Assembly (NCBI RefSeq): GCF_000332075.2
Contig: NZ_ALVU02000001.1
Location: forward strand, 620,001-684,000
Source: Synechocystis sp. PCC 7509
GTDB taxonomy: Bacteria > Cyanobacteriota > Cyanobacteriia > Cyanobacteriales > Chroococcidiopsidaceae
Reading direction: 5' to 3'
Length of the DNA stretch: 64,000 bases
The notes beneath the pieces were generated by a model, which saw only the letters and a list, made by a program, of their open reading frames with translations, was not told the origin of the DNA and did not search any database. How positions within the stretch are numbered: position 1 is the first letter of the stretch; the number at the start of each line of letters is the position of its first letter. Below are positions 62,513 through 64,000 of the stretch, in pieces. The translations under genes and the position numbers were made by a program.

Positions 62513-63328
62513 TTAACTATTTTTCAATTCTTGATGAGCCATTGTAACTAATTGTGCAATTTCTATTTGGTCTGTAGGCGGCGTTTGGCTATCCATACCC
62601 AACCACAAAAGATACTCAATATTTCCGGCAGGCCCAACTAGAGGCGACCAAGTTAAACCACGATAAAGCCAGCCAAATTCTAAAGCAGCTTGGAGGACGT
62701 GAAAAATAGCCTCTGCTTGGTCTTTGGGGTCGCGAACAACGCCTTTTTTGCCCACGCGAGACTTGCCCACCTCAAATTGCGGCTTAACTAGCAATACCGC
62801 CTCGCGCGGCGGGGTTAGTAATTGCCATAAAGCAGGCATCACTTTAGTTAGGGAAATAAACGACACATCAACCACCGTTAAATCGGCGATTTCCGCACCC
62901 TGATATAAGTTTTGAGGCTTTAGATAGCGCAAGTTGGTACGTTCTAATAAAACTACTCGCTTTTCGGTACGCAAGCGCCAATCAACTTGTCCATAGCCAA
63001 CATCAACGCCATAAACTTTTTTTGCGCCATTTTGCAGCAAGCAGTCAGTAAAGCCACCGGTAGAAATGCCACCATCTAGACAAATTCTATCGGTTACGTT
63101 AATAGCAAATACCGATAGAGCCTTAGCAAGTTTTTCGCCACCTCTAGACACGTAAGGCAACTTTTCTTTAACTTGAATTGGCGCTGTGGTATCGACTTCT
63201 GTACCAGCTTTATCGACAACTTGACCATTTACCCTAACCTCGCCAGCCTGAATTAGCCTTTGAGCTAAGGCGCGAGAGGAGCATAATTTAAGCTCTACGA
63301 GTAGAGTATCTAGGCGTTGTTTAGGCAA
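62513..63328 (-). CDS. tlyA: TlyA-family rRNA 2'-O-methyltransferase
   Basis: 271 residues. The N-terminal S4 RNA-binding domain (2-60: PKQRLDTLLVELKLCSSRALAQRLIQAGEVRVNGQ) is joined to an FtsJ-like methyltransferase domain with LDGGISTGGFTDCLLQNGAKKVYGVDVGYGQ (SAM site), DLTVVDVSFISLTKVMPAL and LLVKPQFEVGKSRVGKKGVV. TlyA methylates 16S and 23S rRNA at cytidine 2'-OH in mycobacteria. Homologues in cyanobacteria are common. Confidence 0.92.
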   Translation of the reverse strand: MPKQRLDTLLVELKLCSSRALAQRLIQAGEVRVNGQVVDKAGTEVDTTAPIQVKEKLPYVSRGGEKLAKALSVFAINVTDRICLDGGISTGGFTDCLLQNGAKKVYGVDVGYGQVDWRLRTEKRVVLLERTNLRYLKPQNLYQGAEIADLTVVDVSFISLTKVMPALWQLLTPPREAVLLVKPQFEVGKSRVGKKGVVRDPKDQAEAIFHVLQAALEFGWLYRGLTWSPLVGPAGNIEYLLWLGMDSQTPPTDQIEIAQLVTMAHQELKNS

Positions 63329-63416
63329 GGAATTTTATTGAGATTGAAGTATTATAAAGAGCTTTGTTGAGATTTTCGCAACAGTGTTATGTACAAATTT
63401 AGCGGTTAACAGATAT

Positions 63417-63546
63417 GACCCTTTTGCAGGGGGTTTGGGGGAGGCAAGCCGTCCCCCAATGGGGAGGCAAAAAGCGGTGTAGCTCTGCTTCCCGCTTTGT
63501 TGCCGTTGGGTTTGGGGGGCAGACCCCCCAAGTCTTGGTTTTTCCT
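63417..63546 (-). repeat. G/C-tract dispersed repeat, copy 3 (with insert)
   Basis: Same orientation as copy 2: GACCCTTTTGCAGGGGGTTT, GGGGG, core AGGCAAGCCGT, CCCCCAATGGGG, then about 45 bp of extra sequence (GAGGCAAAAAGCGGTGTAGC to GTTGCCGTTG), then GGTTTGGGGGGCAGACCCCC and AGTCTTGGTTTTTCCT. The core is in the direction expected from copy 1. It lies between tlyA and the phosphorylase gene. Confidence 0.75.
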
Positions 63547-63573
63547 AGAGAAATTTTATGCAACCAACGTAAA

Positions 63574-64000
63574 TCAAGAAGCCCACAAAATCAAGCGGGG
63601 TTCGTAGGGACTAGACAAGTATTCATGCTGAGGTAGGACGCGCAAAGACAAACCCTGCAAGCCAGAACGAGTATAAACAATATTTGCCGTATACACGCAA
63701 CTACCGTGGGAATCATGCCCTTGACACTCCATAACGACCGGAACGCCATCAACAATCTCGCCATTAGCATCAATAGCACCCTGATAGAGTTGGACTTGAA
63801 TATCATCAGGGGTTAAAGTAGCTAGATCGATTTTTGCCTTAACAGCGATCGTTTGGTCTACCTTAACATCTGTAGTATCAGAGATATCAATACTATCGAT
63901 TTTGATGTTGTACCAGTGGTCAGTTAAATTAGCTTTCCACTCGGCTAATTCATTAGCGGGCGCGTAATGATTCACACTTAAACTATGATAGCGATCGCTT
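63574..64000 (-). CDS. glgP: alpha-glucan phosphorylase family protein (3' part)
   Basis: Only the last 141 codons are in the window; the frame is open to the edge (SDRYHSLSVNHYAPANELAEWK). The tail contains WKANLTDHWYNIKIDSIDIS, LATLTPDDIQVQLYQGAID and YTRSGLQGLSLRVLPQHEYLS with the end SPYEPRLILWAS, which is the C-terminal beta-sandwich region of the archaeal/cyanobacterial-type glycogen phosphorylase (DUF3417 group). It would release glucose 1-phosphate from glycogen. The catalytic PLP domain is outside the window. Confidence 0.8.
   Translation of the reverse strand, partial: SDRYHSLSVNHYAPANELAEWKANLTDHWYNIKIDSIDISDTTDVKVDQTIAVKAKIDLATLTPDDIQVQLYQGAIDANGEIVDGVPVVMECQGHDSHGSCVYTANIVYTRSGLQGLSLRVLPQHEYLSSPYEPRLILWAS

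Noticed and set aside
1-64000. tRNA or rRNA genes
   Set aside because: No intergenic stretch showed a cloverleaf with T-loop consensus or rRNA-like sequence on reading; a tRNAscan or Rfam run would be needed to exclude small RNAs.

Overview
The window is a piece of a cyanobacterial chromosome. It carries apcD (allophycocyanin alpha-B), a PsbQ-like photosystem II lipoprotein, ClpC and FtsH of cyanobacterial type, several cyanobacteria-specific families (DUF3119, DUF3086, DUF1350, XisI) and a very high density of the HIP1 palindrome GCGATCGC. Gene order is mosaic: mostly single genes and short operons on both strands. I cannot fix the genus from sequence alone.

Layout. 1-2.9 kb: end of a polysaccharide-export ABC ATPase, a glycosyltransferase, an intergenic stretch with an Asn-rich gene remnant, and cysC. 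3-15.8 kb: housekeeping and stress genes (hydrolase, amine oxidase, psbQ, DCC protein, argJ, MscS channel, UV endonuclease, Hsp70-like protein, GST, 2OG oxygenase, Na/Pi carrier, KDPG aldolase). 15.9-21.3 kb: four consecutive genes with the DUF2382 (AvaK/YsnF-type) domain; three have an N-terminal PRC barrel and the fourth replaces it with about two dozen short acidic/Met repeats. 21.3-26 kb: ftsH, a class IV aminotransferase, a ProA-like protein without the expected catalytic Cys, and a zinc-ribbon membrane protein.

26-39 kb is a defence/addiction island, entirely on the minus strand except for the inserted IS elements: hsdM, two UPF0175 antitoxin-like genes, a remnant of a DUF3368-type PIN toxin, hsdS, a PIN toxin with duplicated small partner genes, xisI, an Xre/RES toxin-antitoxin pair, hsdR and a YgjP-like metallopeptidase. 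Two copies of one IS5-type element have inserted here, one inside hsdR and one inside a UPF0175 gene. In both cases removing the IS and one copy of a 2-bp AT duplication restores an intact reading frame, so both insertions look recent and the restriction subunit is probably inactive.

39-50.4 kb: sugar lactonase, nitroreductase, pirin, clpC, a secreted seven-repeat VCBS protein, a small secreted protein and an 820-residue exported protein of unknown function, separated by AT-rich DNA with MITE-like repeats. 50.4-52.9 kb is an IS graveyard: a third IS5 copy interrupting an SH3-like pseudogene, then remnants of IS6-, IS630- and ISAs1-type transposases. 52.9-64 kb returns to core genes: DUF3119-DUF3086-plsY-DUF1350, a response regulator/PP2C phosphatase, a DMT transporter, a glycosyltransferase, apcD, rlmD, an SPFH protein, tlyA and the 3' end of an alpha-glucan phosphorylase.

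Two dispersed intergenic repeat families run through the window: a G/C-tract repeat of about 90 bp (three copies, one with its hairpin loop inverted) and a MITE-like element with TATAGCAATCCTA ends around a GGGGCGCAA/TTGCGCCCC palindrome. No rRNA, tRNA or CRISPR array was recognised.
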